64,000 nucleotides of DNA from Rhizobium sp. CCGE 510 (GTDB taxonomy: Bacteria > Pseudomonadota > Alphaproteobacteria > Rhizobiales > Rhizobiaceae), in the NCBI RefSeq assembly GCF_000292525.1, contig NZ_AEYF01000022.1, forward strand, positions 62,001 through 126,000, written 5' to 3'. This document shows positions 1 to 8,530 of the stretch, piece after piece; the stretch's first letter is position 1; every line of letters starts with the position of its first letter. The translations under genes were made by a program, and so were the position numbers. The notes under the pieces are model-generated. The model was not told the DNA's origin and made no database searches. It saw only the letters and a list, made by a program, of their open reading frames with translations.

Positions 1-494
1 CATTTGCCGCCCTGCAGATTGTGCGGCATGCCGTGCAGGTAGTTGTCGTGATACCAGGCGTCGCGGATGATCGTATGGGCGATGCCGCTTGCCTTGATGG
101 CGTTCTCGCTGCCGAGATGATCCGGCGCGAAGGTGACGAGCGAATCGTCCGGTGACGGCATCGAGGTATAGGCGATGTGCTTGACGCCAGCCTTGACGGC
201 CGCGGCGACGGCTGCCTTGTGCTGGGCGAGACGCTTGCCGGGAGTATCCAGCGCATCGGTGCTGATGATCAGCAGGCGGTCGACGCCAGCGAAAGCCTGC
301 TCCAGTCCTGCCGCATCATCGAAATCGGCCTTGCGGGTGACGACGCCCTTATTCGCGAGTTCGGCGAGCTTTTCGGGGCTGCGCGTCGCCGCGACGATCT
401 TGCCGGGGGCGACCTTGTAGGTTTCGATCAGGTGATGGATGACACGCTGGCCGAGCTGACCGGCAGCGCCGGTGACTAGGATGGTTTCGCTCAT
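1..494 (-). CDS. NmrA-like NAD(P)-dependent quinone oxidoreductase (partial, C-terminus off window)
   Basis: Reads MSETILVTGAAGQLGQ at the N-terminus, a TGxxGxxG-type Rossmann motif of the atypical SDR/NmrA family, followed by RKADFDD and RLLIIST segments typical of E. coli YtfG (QorB)-like NAD(P)H:quinone reductases. The start is the ATG at 494-492. The gene runs off the left edge, so about 164 codons are visible. It is divergent from the HxlR regulator at 632; the same pairing as ytfG/ytfH suggests that the regulator controls it. Function is by family; the substrate is unknown. Confidence 0.85.
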   Translation of the reverse strand, partial: MSETILVTGAAGQLGQRVIHHLIETYKVAPGKIVAATRSPEKLAELANKGVVTRKADFDDAAGLEQAFAGVDRLLIISTDALDTPGKRLAQHKAAVAAAVKAGVKHIAYTSMPSPDDSLVTFAPDHLGSENAIKASGIAHTIIRDAWYHDNYLHGMPHNLQGGK

Positions 495-631
495 GGGTCG
501 TTTCCTTTTGTGTTGTATTGGCTGTGTTGTGCCGGTGGTCTCGAAAAGAGAGTAACACTAGAATAGGAATTGACCTGGCGGTGTAAAGGAGGCAGGTTTT
601 CGGCTCTACGTTACCAAAAGGGAACCAGCGG

Positions 632-1048
632 ATGAGCGGTGCGGTCGTCAGTCTGAAGAACAGGATGCCGGGGGCGCGGCGCGAGATCGATCTTGCCGGC
701 CTCGATTTTTCCAATTGTCCTGTCCGGGACATGATGCAGCAGATCGGTGGCAAATGGTCGACGCTGCTGCTCGAAGTGCTGGCGGCCGAGCCGCGGCGGT
801 TTGGCGAATTGCGGCGGACCCTTCCCGATATTTCGCAGCGCATGCTGACGCAGACGCTACGCGATCTGCAGAGGGACGGTTATATCGCCCGCGAGGTCTT
901 CCCGACCAAGCCGCCGAGTGTCGAATATTCGATGACGGAGCTCGGCCGTTCGCTCTACCAGCCGCTGTCGCAACTGTTGAACTGGGCGGAAGCCAACCAC
1001 GATGCCGTTCGGGCCGCCCGTTCGCGTTTCGATTCCGCCGACAGTTAA
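632..1048 (+). CDS. HxlR-family winged-helix transcriptional regulator
   Basis: 138 residues with a single HxlR domain: an N-terminal Cys in the FSNCPVRDMMQQIGGKWS region (about residues 30-47), then the winged helix RRFGELRRTLPDISQRMLTQTLRDL and the wing PSVEYSMTELGRSL. The conserved Cys near the N-terminus is often a redox or electrophile sensor in this family (YodB, QorR). It is divergently placed from the quinone reductase across about 137 bp, so it probably represses that gene (inference from arrangement). Confidence 0.9.
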   Translation: MSGAVVSLKNRMPGARREIDLAGLDFSNCPVRDMMQQIGGKWSTLLLEVLAAEPRRFGELRRTLPDISQRMLTQTLRDLQRDGYIAREVFPTKPPSVEYSMTELGRSLYQPLSQLLNWAEANHDAVRAARSRFDSADS

Positions 1049-1090
1049 TATGGTTGGTGAGACCTGATGTCTTGAAATCGGAACCGGCGA

Positions 1091-1324
1091 TTATCGTGTC
1101 GGTCGCATGAATAGCGTGCGGAACAATTCCTCCGATCGCTGCAACCCTTCGTCGCTCAGAACGACCGACTTGGCCTTGCCGGCGGGATTTTCAATCAGAC
1201 CCTTCTGATGCAAACGCTCCATCACGTCCCAGTCGAAACCCTTCCAGGCCCGATCGCCGTCATGCAGCGTCAGCCAGAGCAATGCAAGGACGGCATCGTC
1301 GATCTTTTCTTTATCCATTTCCAT
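1091..1324 (-). CDS. DUF6429 family small protein
   Basis: 77 residues, beginning MEMDKEKIDDAVLALLWLTL and containing WKGFDWDVMERLHQKGLI, which matches what I recall of DUF6429. The helix-turn-helix-like ending with LSDEGL resembles a winged-helix half, but no function is established. It stands alone between the HxlR gene and the MFS gene. Confidence 0.75.
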   Translation of the reverse strand: MEMDKEKIDDAVLALLWLTLHDGDRAWKGFDWDVMERLHQKGLIENPAGKAKSVVLSDEGLQRSEELFRTLFMRPTR

Positions 1325-1431
1325 GCCGGAAGCATCCTTGCCAAAACGAGAAAATCCCGCGGTTCTCCTGTTTTAACCCGCGCATAGCCCCGAAATCGAC
1401 TCCGATTTTCAGGACTATGCGCCCGACCTTA

Positions 1432-2640
1432 CTACTTGCCGCGCCCTTCCGTCAGGAATAGCAGGAAGGCGAGCGCCGGAAAGGCGAAGCCGATCCAGGC
1501 GGTCATCGTCCAGCCGCCGGTCGCATAGGCCCAGCCGCCGACCGCCGAGCCGAGGGCGCCGCCGGTAAAGAAGGTGGCCATGAACAGGCCGTTGAGCCGG
1601 CTGCGATGTTCCGGGTTCAAGCCATAGATGGCGCGTTGGCCGCAGACGAGATTGGTGGTGACGCCGAAATCGAGCATGATCGCCGCCGTCGTCAGCAGGA
1701 TCAGCGCGGTAAGCGAGCCGTCCGCGGCGAAATGGCTGATCAGGAACGAAGCCATGCCGAGCAGCATGGCAAGCGTTGAGGCTATCTTCGTCATGCCGCG
1801 ATCGGCAAGCCGGCCGGCGATCGGTGAGGCGATGGCGCCGGCGGCACCCGCAAGCGCGAAGAGGGCGATGCCGTTCTGCGTCAGGCCGAAGGCAGGGCTT
1901 GCGAGCAGCAGAGGTGTCGTCGTCCAGAACAGGCTGAAAGCGCCGAACATGCCGGCCTGATAAAGCGCCCGGCGCTGCAGTAGGCGCGAAGTCAGCGCCA
2001 GATGCCCCATGGAGGCAAGCAGTTCGCCGTAGCGCAGCTTCGTCTTCGGCCGGCGGGCGGGCAGGTTGGCGCGCAGCACGATGGCAAGCACGATCATCAG
2101 GGCTGCGGTGACGTAATAGACCACATGCCAGGAGGAGGCCTCGGCGACGAAGCTGGCGAAGGGGCGGGCCAGCATGATGCCGCAGAGCAGGCCGCTCATG
2201 ACGTTGCCGACGACCTGACCGCGCGTTGCATCGGGCGCCATGTTGGCGGCGAAGGGAACCAGAACCTGAACGGCGACCGATGAAAGGCCGATGCAGAGCG
2301 AGGCGACGAGGAAGGCTGTGGGCGTCGAAGACAGCGCCGCGCCGATCAGCGCAACGGCGGAGACGGCAACCAGCAGCAGCACAAGGCGGCGGTTCTCGGT
2401 GAGGTCGCCGAGCGGCACGATCAGCAGCAGGCCAAGGCCGTAACCGATTTGCGTCAACGTGACGATCAGGCCGGTGGCGGCCGGCGTGAAGCCGAGCTCG
2501 GCGCTGATTGGGCCGGCGAGAGGCTGGCCGTAATAGAGATTGGCTGCCACCAGCCCGCAGGCGGCAGCGAAAAGGAAGGTGAGCCAAGGGGATAGCTCCC
2601 GATCAATGGCCTTATCCGGCGTGGTGGCTGAAATGCTCAT
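1432..2640 (-). CDS. MFS transporter, drug/arabinose-efflux type
   Basis: 402 residues with about 12 hydrophobic segments and the family layout: N-terminal LFAAACGLVAANLYYGQPLAGPI, motif A-like GDLTENRRLVL between TM2 and TM3 and a second LADRGMTK loop between TM8 and TM9. Homologues are proton-driven exporters of small molecules; the substrate cannot be read here. The TetR gene lies directly upstream on the same strand (gap about 108 bp) and is the likely local regulator. Confidence 0.9.
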   Translation of the reverse strand: MSISATTPDKAIDRELSPWLTFLFAAACGLVAANLYYGQPLAGPISAELGFTPAATGLIVTLTQIGYGLGLLLIVPLGDLTENRRLVLLLVAVSAVALIGAALSSTPTAFLVASLCIGLSSVAVQVLVPFAANMAPDATRGQVVGNVMSGLLCGIMLARPFASFVAEASSWHVVYYVTAALMIVLAIVLRANLPARRPKTKLRYGELLASMGHLALTSRLLQRRALYQAGMFGAFSLFWTTTPLLLASPAFGLTQNGIALFALAGAAGAIASPIAGRLADRGMTKIASTLAMLLGMASFLISHFAADGSLTALILLTTAAIMLDFGVTTNLVCGQRAIYGLNPEHRSRLNGLFMATFFTGGALGSAVGGWAYATGGWTMTAWIGFAFPALAFLLFLTEGRGK

Positions 2641-2748
2641 CAGAAACTCCGGTATTCAAATTGTTTAGGAATAATCTCAAGTCATACCGCTGCTGGCCAC
2701 CCGTTTCTGGTCATGCCGCGGCTTGTCGCTCCGGGAGGCGGCCGAATG

Positions 2749-3366
2749 TCAGCTCACCAACTTCATGGCAGCTTCGGCAGCGGCAGCCATTTCCTCGCCG
2801 CCGCGGCCTGTCTTGCCGATGACGCGCATTCCCTTGGTGAGGCAGAGAACCGCAAGTGCTACCGCCGATATATCGAGATCCGCCTTGATCGAGCCGTCGG
2901 ACTGGCCGAGGCGGATCAGGTCCGAGAGAAGCGTCTCGTCCGTCGTGAAGGCGGTCGCGACGCGCTCGGCCGCCTCTTCGTCGAAGAGGGCGAGATCGCC
3001 GGCACTGCCGACGACGAGGCAGCCCTGCCTGCCGATCTGCCCGTGCGAAGAGGAGGCAAAGAAGGTGATGAGCGCATTCAGCTTATCGCGGCCAGTCTCG
3101 ACACGATCGAGTTCGGCGTTGAGCATACCGCGGCGCACGGCGCGGTAGCGGTCGAAGGCGGCGAGGAAGATGCCACGCTTGTCGCCGAAGGCCTTGTAGA
3201 CGCTGCCGGCGGCAAGCCCCATGGCCTCGGTGAGTTCGCTGATCGAAGCGGCATGATAGCCCCGCTCGGAAAAGACGCGGAGAGCGGCATCGAGTGCCGC
3301 CTCTACATCGAATTCCCGCGGGCGTCCGCGGTTCCGGGTCTTCTCTTGGGGTTTCGTGGTGTTCAT
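2749..3366 (-). CDS. TetR/AcrR-family transcriptional regulator
   Basis: 205 residues. The N-terminal helix-turn-helix is clear: FDVEAALDAALRVFSERGYH, then ISELTEAMGLAAGSVYKAFGDK, followed by a helical ligand-binding C-terminal domain. It precedes the MFS gene in the same direction, the usual repressor/exporter arrangement. A near-palindrome just upstream of its start (3380-3395) is a plausible autoregulatory operator. Confidence 0.9.
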   Translation of the reverse strand: MNTTKPQEKTRNRGRPREFDVEAALDAALRVFSERGYHAASISELTEAMGLAAGSVYKAFGDKRGIFLAAFDRYRAVRRGMLNAELDRVETGRDKLNALITFFASSSHGQIGRQGCLVVGSAGDLALFDEEAAERVATAFTTDETLLSDLIRLGQSDGSIKADLDISAVALAVLCLTKGMRVIGKTGRGGEEMAAAAEAAMKLVS

Positions 3367-3379
3367 GTCCGCCTAATTA

Positions 3380-3395
3380 GGAAATGATCGTTTCC
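3380..3395. promoter_or_regulatory. Candidate TetR operator
   Basis: GGAAATGATCGTTTCC, an imperfect dyad with arms GGAAA/TTTCC, lies 14 bp upstream of the TetR start codon. Assignment to this TetR is by position only. Confidence 0.4.
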
Positions 3396-3426
3396 AAATC
3401 AAGCGAAATTTTTGCGACACAGCAAG

Positions 3427-4344
3427 TCAGAGGGTGAGGACCCAGTTTTGGCCGTTGGCTTCGGGGCCGAACATCCGGTGTCTCTCCTCGGAGACAAGGC
3501 GGAAGCCTGATTTGACGTAGATGGCGCGGGCGGTCTCCAGCATGTCGTTGGTCCAGAGCTGAAGCTTGCTGTAGCCTTTCTGCCTGCAAAAGCGGATACA
3601 TTCGTCGACCAGCAGTTTGCCGAGCCCGAGCCCGCGGGCTGACTTGTCGACATAGAGCAGCCGCAGCTTGGCGATGCCGTCACCGCCATTGGTGACGAGG
3701 ACCGAACCGACATTGATGCCGCCGCGCTCGGCGATCCAGCAATATTCTTTTTCGGGATCGAAATTGGCGAGGAATTTCCCGGCAACCTCGGCAACCAACG
3801 CCTCGAAGCGCAGGTCCCAGCCATATTCCTCGGCGTAGAAGCGGCCTTGGCTCTGCACGATCCAGCCGATATCGCCGGCCCGGTGGGCGCGGATGACGGC
3901 GGGCGCAGGCTTGGCCGCGGAGTCGAGCAGGGTGCGGATGGTGTCCATGGCCGAAACGACGGCTTGCGGCTCGCCAATTGCGAGATTGTCGAAACGGGCA
4001 GCGATCTGGGCATTGGCGCGCCGGCCGAGTTCTTCGAACTGCTCTCGTCCCTGATCGGTGACATTGATGATCTGGCTGCGCAGGTCGGCCGGATCCGGGC
4101 TGGTCGCAATCAGCCCCTCGGCGCGGAAACGCTTGAGGATGCGGCTGAGATAGGCGGGATCAAGATGCAGATCACGGACAAGAGCCACGGCGCTGACGCC
4201 GTCATGCGAGCCGATCTCGAAGAGAATGCGGGCATCCGTCAGCGTAAACGGCGAGCCGAGATAGGCCTTGTTCAGGAGGCCGAGGAAGTTCGTATAGAAG
4301 CGGTTGAAATCGCGGGCGGTTTCGATCAGGGCGGTATCCGACAT
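3427..4344 (-). CDS. MarR winged-helix / GNAT acetyltransferase fusion
   Basis: 305 residues in two domains. Residues 1-145 form a MarR domain (ALVRDLHLDPAYLSRILKRF recognition region, then a wing with SPDPADLRSQIINVTDQG). Residues about 155-305 form a GNAT domain with the acetyl-CoA loop ARGLGLGKLLVDECIRF and a terminal YVKSGFRLV strand. This bifunctional architecture is common in rhizobia; the acetylated substrate is unknown. Start is the ATG at 4344. A perfect palindrome about 200 bp upstream (4544-4568) has the form of a MarR operator. Confidence 0.9.
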   Translation of the reverse strand: MSDTALIETARDFNRFYTNFLGLLNKAYLGSPFTLTDARILFEIGSHDGVSAVALVRDLHLDPAYLSRILKRFRAEGLIATSPDPADLRSQIINVTDQGREQFEELGRRANAQIAARFDNLAIGEPQAVVSAMDTIRTLLDSAAKPAPAVIRAHRAGDIGWIVQSQGRFYAEEYGWDLRFEALVAEVAGKFLANFDPEKEYCWIAERGGINVGSVLVTNGGDGIAKLRLLYVDKSARGLGLGKLLVDECIRFCRQKGYSKLQLWTNDMLETARAIYVKSGFRLVSEERHRMFGPEANGQNWVLTL

Positions 4345-4399
4345 GGTGATCTCCAGATGGAGATCTGGCCTGACGTGATAAAGCTCGCTCCTCGCTCGG

Positions 4400-4478
4400 C
4401 GTCATCCTCGGCCTTGTGCCGAGGATCTGCTGCCCTATCGAACGGAGGCAGATGCTCGGGACAAGCCCGAGCATGACG
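4400..4478. repeat. Rhizobial intergenic palindromic repeat
   Basis: Starts with GTCATCCTCGGCCTTGTGCC and ends with CGGGACAAGCCCGAGCATGAC; the two halves are imperfect inverted copies, and each half is itself a small hairpin (CCTCGGC..GCCGAGG and GCTCGGG..CCCGAGC). This is the pattern of dispersed alphaproteobacterial intergenic repeats. It sits in the leader of the MarR-GNAT gene. Confidence 0.6.
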
Positions 4479-4543
4479 GAAGAGAGGTTTGCGACTATCC
4501 GCACAAGCCGACGAGAATCTCCTGATGGAGACCTTTGTCCTGC

Positions 4544-4568
4544 ATTTAGTTGACTGAGTCAACTAAAT
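4544..4568. promoter_or_regulatory. Perfect 25-bp palindrome, candidate MarR operator
   Basis: Two 12-base arms (ATTTAGTTGACT and AGTCAACTAAAT) flank a single G. MarR-family sites often have a TTGA..TCAA core like this. It lies between the racemase 3' end and the upstream region of the MarR-GNAT gene, so autoregulation is the simplest reading; a role as a terminator for the racemase gene is less likely because no T-run follows. Confidence 0.5.
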
Positions 4569-4579
4569 TAACTGCGCAC

Positions 4580-5299
4580 TCAAGCTGCCTCTTCCGTTTC
4601 CGCTTCCTCCGTACCGAGCGCGAATTCGACCGCCGCCCGGGCATGGATGGTGGTGGTGTCGAAGCCCGGCAGTGGCAGGCGGTCGGGATCGAGGATCAGG
4701 CAGATCTCGGTGCAGCCGAGGATGATGCTGTCGGCGCCGTGCTCGATGGCGCGGTCGATGATATCGATCAGCTTTTCGCGCGAGCTGTCGTGCACCCTAC
4801 CGGCGCAGAGCTCGTTGAAGATGATGTCGTGCACGGTGGTGCGGTCGGCGGCGTCAGGCACGAGGATATCGAGGCCGAGGCTCTTCATCCGGTCGCCGTA
4901 GAAGCCATGCTCCATGGTGTAGCGGGTGGCAAGCAGCAGCGGGCGCTTGCGGCCGGCCGCATGCAGCGATTTCGCCGTCTCGTCGATGATGTGGATCAGC
5001 GGCACGGAAATCTTGGCGGCGACTTGTTCGGCGATCAGGTGCATGGTGTTGGTGCAAATGAGGACGCAGCCGGCGCCGGCCGCCTCCAGGCGCGCTGCCA
5101 CCTCGCCGAGACGGCGGGCGGCGCCTTCCCAGTCGCCGGCCTTCTGAAGGGTCACGATCTCCTCGAAGTTGACCGAATGCAGGATGAGCTCGGCTGAGGC
5201 GAGGCCGCCTTTGCGGGCGCGCACCATCTCGTTGACGAGGCGGTAATAGACCGCCGAACTTTCGAAACTCATGCCACCGATCAAACCTATCGTTTCCAT
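4580..5299 (-). CDS. Aspartate/glutamate racemase family protein
   Basis: 239 residues from the METIGLIGGMSFESS start, chosen over an upstream start because the IGLIGGMS strand is the true N-terminus of the family and a purine-rich AGGA precedes it. Both catalytic cysteines of cofactor-independent racemases are present: CVLICTNTMH in the first half and SIILGCTEICLIL in the second. It probably interconverts L- and D-aspartate or a related acid. It is divergent from the Lrp-type gene at 5456, which is likely to regulate it. Confidence 0.88.
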   Translation of the reverse strand: METIGLIGGMSFESSAVYYRLVNEMVRARKGGLASAELILHSVNFEEIVTLQKAGDWEGAARRLGEVAARLEAAGAGCVLICTNTMHLIAEQVAAKISVPLIHIIDETAKSLHAAGRKRPLLLATRYTMEHGFYGDRMKSLGLDILVPDAADRTTVHDIIFNELCAGRVHDSSREKLIDIIDRAIEHGADSIILGCTEICLILDPDRLPLPGFDTTTIHARAAVEFALGTEEAETEEAA

Positions 5300-5400
5300 C
5301 TTCCTGCTCTCCACGCTCCTGAACTTTTGAAAATGATGCCGCAATCCCGGCGCGGCGTGTTTGCGTTGTTTGTCTCCCGTGTGAAATACGTGATATGATT

Positions 5401-5426
5401 TTGCGTGGTTTCAGGAAACCATGCAA
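5401..5426. promoter_or_regulatory. Near-perfect dyad between racemase and Lrp gene, candidate Lrp operator
   Basis: Arms TTGCGTGGTTTC (5401-5412) and GAAACCATGCAA (5415-5426) differ at one position. A second dyad of GTGTGAAAT (5379-5387) and ATTTCACAC (5445-5453) surrounds it. Lrp/AsnC octamers typically bind several phased dyads between a regulator and its divergent target. Confidence 0.55.
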
Positions 5427-5455
5427 GAAAGAGGCGTGAGGTCCATTTCACACAC

Positions 5456-5920
5456 ATGCTGGATGATCGCGACAGACGAATTCTCGATATGCTGCAAAAG
5501 GATGCAGGCATATCCGTGACCCACCTTGCCGAGCGTGTGGCGCTATCAGTGTCGGCCTGCTCTCGGCGCATCCAGCGACTGGAGGAGAGCGGCCATATCG
5601 CCCGGCGTATCATCGTGCTCGACCGGGAGAAGATGGGCGTGCCGACGACGGTCTTCGCGCTCGTCAAGACAGCCCATCATTCAGACGAATGGACGGAAAG
5701 TTTCCGCAGGATCATCGCCGACATACCTGAAATCGTCGAGGCGCACCGGCTGACCGGCAATCACGATTACATCCTGAAGATCGTGCTGCCGCGCGTCGAG
5801 CATTACGATGTCATCTATAAGCAGATCGTGCGCAAGCTCGAACTCTTCCACGTCTCGGCGTCGATCTCGATGGAAGAATTGAAACATGGAATGGCGATAC
5901 CCGTGGGCTATGCCCGCTGA
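5456..5920 (+). CDS. Lrp/AsnC-family transcriptional regulator
   Basis: 154 residues from MLDDRDRRILDML, the canonical Lrp start; a longer in-frame start at 5405 adds a tail not seen in the family. Residues 1-60 form the AsnC-type HTH (ISVTHLAERVALSVSACSRRIQRLEESG) and residues 65-150 the ligand-binding RAM domain, with AHRLTGNHDYILKIVLP. Divergent from the racemase gene; likely responds to an amino acid. Confidence 0.9.
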   Translation: MLDDRDRRILDMLQKDAGISVTHLAERVALSVSACSRRIQRLEESGHIARRIIVLDREKMGVPTTVFALVKTAHHSDEWTESFRRIIADIPEIVEAHRLTGNHDYILKIVLPRVEHYDVIYKQIVRKLELFHVSASISMEELKHGMAIPVGYAR

Positions 5921-6073
5921 CCTGTCGCTAGAGGAGGAGCCGATGATCCTCCGCGCCATCGATCGCGATTAATTTGCCTCTGGATGGAACGTTTTTCGAC
6001 AAATTACGTTCACCTTTGGTTCAGGAGGAGGGGAGGATATTCTCTTTTCTTGGAGGAATAGAGGAGGACAGTC

Positions 6074-6601
6074 ATGAGAAAGCTAACCGTCGCCGCGTTA
6101 TGCTTGATCATAGGGTTCCCCGGCGTCACGCCGGCTCAAGCGTTTCCGGCTATCAACCCGCCCAAGATGGAACCTCAGCAGCAAATAGAGCATGTGCAAT
6201 GGCACGGCGGAGGCGGCCACGGCCACGGGGGTGGCGGCTATCACCGTGGCTACCATCATGGTCATGGATCGGGCTGGGGCTGGGCCTTGGGTGGTCTGGC
6301 CGTCGGTACGATCATAGGCGGCGCACTGGCGCAGCCCTATTACGGATCGTATTACGGCTCACCCTATGGCTATTACGGTTCGCCGTCGCCCTACGGCTAT
6401 TATCGTCGGCCCTATGGCTATTACGGTTCGCCTTACCGCTATTACGGCCGGCCCTACCGCGCCTATGCATCGTCTGCCTATTATGGACGGGGCGGAAGCC
6501 ACGAGGATTGGTGCTATGCGCGCTATCGTTCGTACAGGGCGTTCGACAATACGTTCCAGCCCTATCACGGACCCCGTCGCCACTGTGTCGGTCCCTATTG
6601 A
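6074..6601 (+). CDS. BA14K family secreted protein
   Basis: 175 residues: a signal peptide ([23 protein letters not shown]), a His/Gly-rich stretch ([16 protein letters not shown]), a hydrophobic Gly-rich segment ([18 protein letters not shown]), repeated [14 protein letters not shown] units, then the BA14K signature [20 protein letters not shown] with its HC near the C-terminus. This family is nearly confined to Rhizobiales; Brucella BA14K is immunoreactive and lectin-like. A strong purine-rich ribosome site (GAGGAGGACAG) precedes the start. Confidence 0.88.
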   Translation: MRKLTVAALCLIIGFPGVTPAQAFPAINPPKMEPQQQIEHVQWHGGGGHGHGGGGYHRGYHHGHGSGWGWALGGLAVGTIIGGALAQPYYGSYYGSPYGYYGSPSPYGYYRRPYGYYGSPYRYYGRPYRAYASSAYYGRGGSHEDWCYARYRSYRAFDNTFQPYHGPRRHCVGPY

Positions 6602-6838
6602 TCGGCACGTTACGCATCTGCGCTATGAACTGGTTCCAGGCCGACTCGGTCTGGGCAGCCTTAACTCCGCTTGACTCTCGCTCCACAAGCTTCGCTGCGT
6701 CGGATTGCCGGAGAAGCCGATAATCGTTGCGGCCCTCGACCGCCAGCGGCGCAGGGCAGGCATGCCGAAACGGCGGTTGCAACCTTCGCGGCGATGGCCA
6801 CATTGGTCTCGAGCCAAATGGCGCAAAAGGGGCAGGGC

Positions 6839-8104
6839 ATGAGCGATCATCATGTCGTCGTTGTCGGCGGCGGTTTCGGCGGGCTGCAGCTCGTCAACGG
6901 GTTGAAGGGTGCGGGCGTGAAGATCACGCTCATCGACCGACGCAATCATCATCTCTTCCAGCCGCTGCTCTATCAGGTGGCGACCACGATCCTTTCTACC
7001 TCCGAAATCGCCTGGCCGATCCGCCGCCTCTATGCCGACCGGCCCGACGTGACGGTGCTGCTCGGCGAGGTCACTGGCGTCGACAGCGCTGCCAAGACGG
7101 TGTCCTTACGTGGCGGCTTGACTCTTGGTTATGACACGCTGGTGCTGGCGACCGGGGCGACGCATGCCTATTTCGGCCATGACGAATGGGAGCCGGTGGC
7201 GCCCGGCCTGAAGACGCTGGAGGATGCGACGACGATCCGACGGCGCGTGCTGCTCGCCTTCGAGAAGGCGGAGATGGAGGCGGATCCTGCCGTGCGCGAT
7301 GCACTTTTGACCTTCACCATCGTCGGTGCCGGGCCGACCGGCGTCGAGCTTGCCGGCATCATCGCCGAACTTGCGCATTTCACACTGCCGAAGGAGTTCC
7401 GCAACATCGACACGCGCAAGACCCGCGTCGTGCTGGTCGAGGCCGGCCCGCGGGTGCTGCCGAGCTTCGCCGAGGAGCTTTCGGCCTATGCTCAAAAGGC
7501 GCTGGAGAAGCTCGGGGTCGAGGTCCATCTCGGCAAGCCGGTGACCGACTGCAATGCCGACGGCGTGAAGATCGGCGAGACCTTCGTCGCCAGCCGCACG
7601 ATCGTCTGGGCGGCCGGCGTCACCGCTTCGCCGGCGGCCAAATGGCTCGGCGTGCCGGCCGACAGGGCAGGGCGCGTCGTCGTCGAAAAGGATCTGACCG
7701 CGCCCGGCCTGGCCGATGTCTTCGTCATCGGGGACACCGCCTCGGTCATGCGCGAGGACGGCAAACCGGTGCCGGGTATTGCGCCAGCCGCCAAGCAGCA
7801 GGGCGGCTACGTCGCCAAGGTCATCCGCGCCCGCCTGTCGGGTAAGCCGGCGCCCGCATCCTTCCGCTACCGGCATCAGGGCAGCCTCGCCACGATCGGC
7901 CAGAGTGCCGCGATCATCGATTTCGGCCGGATCAAGCTGAAGGGCTGGATCGCCTGGTGGATCTGGGGCCTTGCCCATATCTACTTCCTGATCGGCACCC
8001 GCTCCCGCTTCTCCGTCGCCTGGAGCTGGCTGTGGATCTATCTCAGCGGCCAGCACAGCGCCCGGCTGATCACCCAGCGGGAGACGATGCGGGAGGAGGG
8101 GTAG
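6839..8104 (+). CDS. ndh: Type II NADH:quinone oxidoreductase (NDH-2)
   Basis: 421 residues from MSDHHVVVVGGGFGG. The FAD-binding GGGFGG motif is at the N-terminus, the NADH-binding GAGPTGVELAGIIAEL motif near residue 165, and the quinone-site AAKQQGGYVAKVI region near residue 320. The C-terminal WIAWWIWGLAHIYFLIG segment is the amphipathic/hydrophobic anchor seen in membrane-associated NDH-2. It oxidizes NADH and reduces quinone without proton pumping. An upstream in-frame start at 6671 is rejected because it lies ahead of the Rossmann strand. Confidence 0.9.
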   Translation: MSDHHVVVVGGGFGGLQLVNGLKGAGVKITLIDRRNHHLFQPLLYQVATTILSTSEIAWPIRRLYADRPDVTVLLGEVTGVDSAAKTVSLRGGLTLGYDTLVLATGATHAYFGHDEWEPVAPGLKTLEDATTIRRRVLLAFEKAEMEADPAVRDALLTFTIVGAGPTGVELAGIIAELAHFTLPKEFRNIDTRKTRVVLVEAGPRVLPSFAEELSAYAQKALEKLGVEVHLGKPVTDCNADGVKIGETFVASRTIVWAAGVTASPAAKWLGVPADRAGRVVVEKDLTAPGLADVFVIGDTASVMREDGKPVPGIAPAAKQQGGYVAKVIRARLSGKPAPASFRYRHQGSLATIGQSAAIIDFGRIKLKGWIAWWIWGLAHIYFLIGTRSRFSVAWSWLWIYLSGQHSARLITQRETMREEG

Positions 8105-8153
8105 ATTTCTTCAGATCAAGTTGGAGGAGAGCAAGAGAGCCTGCCTCGGGGCA

Positions 8154-8307
8154 CCCCCCCTCTGCCCTGCCGGGCATCTCCCCCACAAGGGGGGAGATCG
8201 GCTCGCGGATGGAATCTCTCCAAACAATTGATGTTGGAACGAGCGGGTTCGTTCGTCCAGCCAATCTCCCCACCTGTGGGGGAGATGCCCGGCAGGGCAG
8301 AGGGGGG
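8154..8307. repeat. RIME-like palindromic repeat
   Basis: Inverted arms of about 45 bp (8154-8198 and 8263-8307), each containing TGCCCTGCCGGGCATCTCC or its complement, flank about 64 bp. The sequence is that of Rhizobium intergenic mosaic elements. It occupies most of the gap between the NDH-2 gene and the ribosomal protection gene. Confidence 0.75.
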
Positions 8308-8484
8308 CGGCCACGGCACGCCGGCGCAGGAGACCAGTCACGGCTCGTTTGCGCCGTGACGGTACTACGCCTACGCTTGACACATCTCCCCACACCGCCT
8401 TAGCATCCGGCCCGCGTCTCCCGACCGCCACCTGGATAACGCATCCAGCCGTATCAACGGATAGAGGTTCCAATGCGCCGACTC

Positions 8485-8521
8485 ACTTCTCACGAAAATC
8501 ACATCCGAATTTCTGAGAAGT
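8485..8521 (+). promoter_or_regulatory. Leader stem-loop before the ribosomal protection gene
   Basis: ACTTCTCA (8485-8492) and TGAGAAGT (8514-8521) form an 8-bp stem ending 9 bp before the start codon, over the region where a ribosome site should be. A short frame beginning ATGCGCCGACTC at 8473 runs through it. Tet(M)-type genes are controlled by leader attenuation; whether that happens here is inference. Confidence 0.35.
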
Positions 8522-8530
8522 TGGTGGTTC

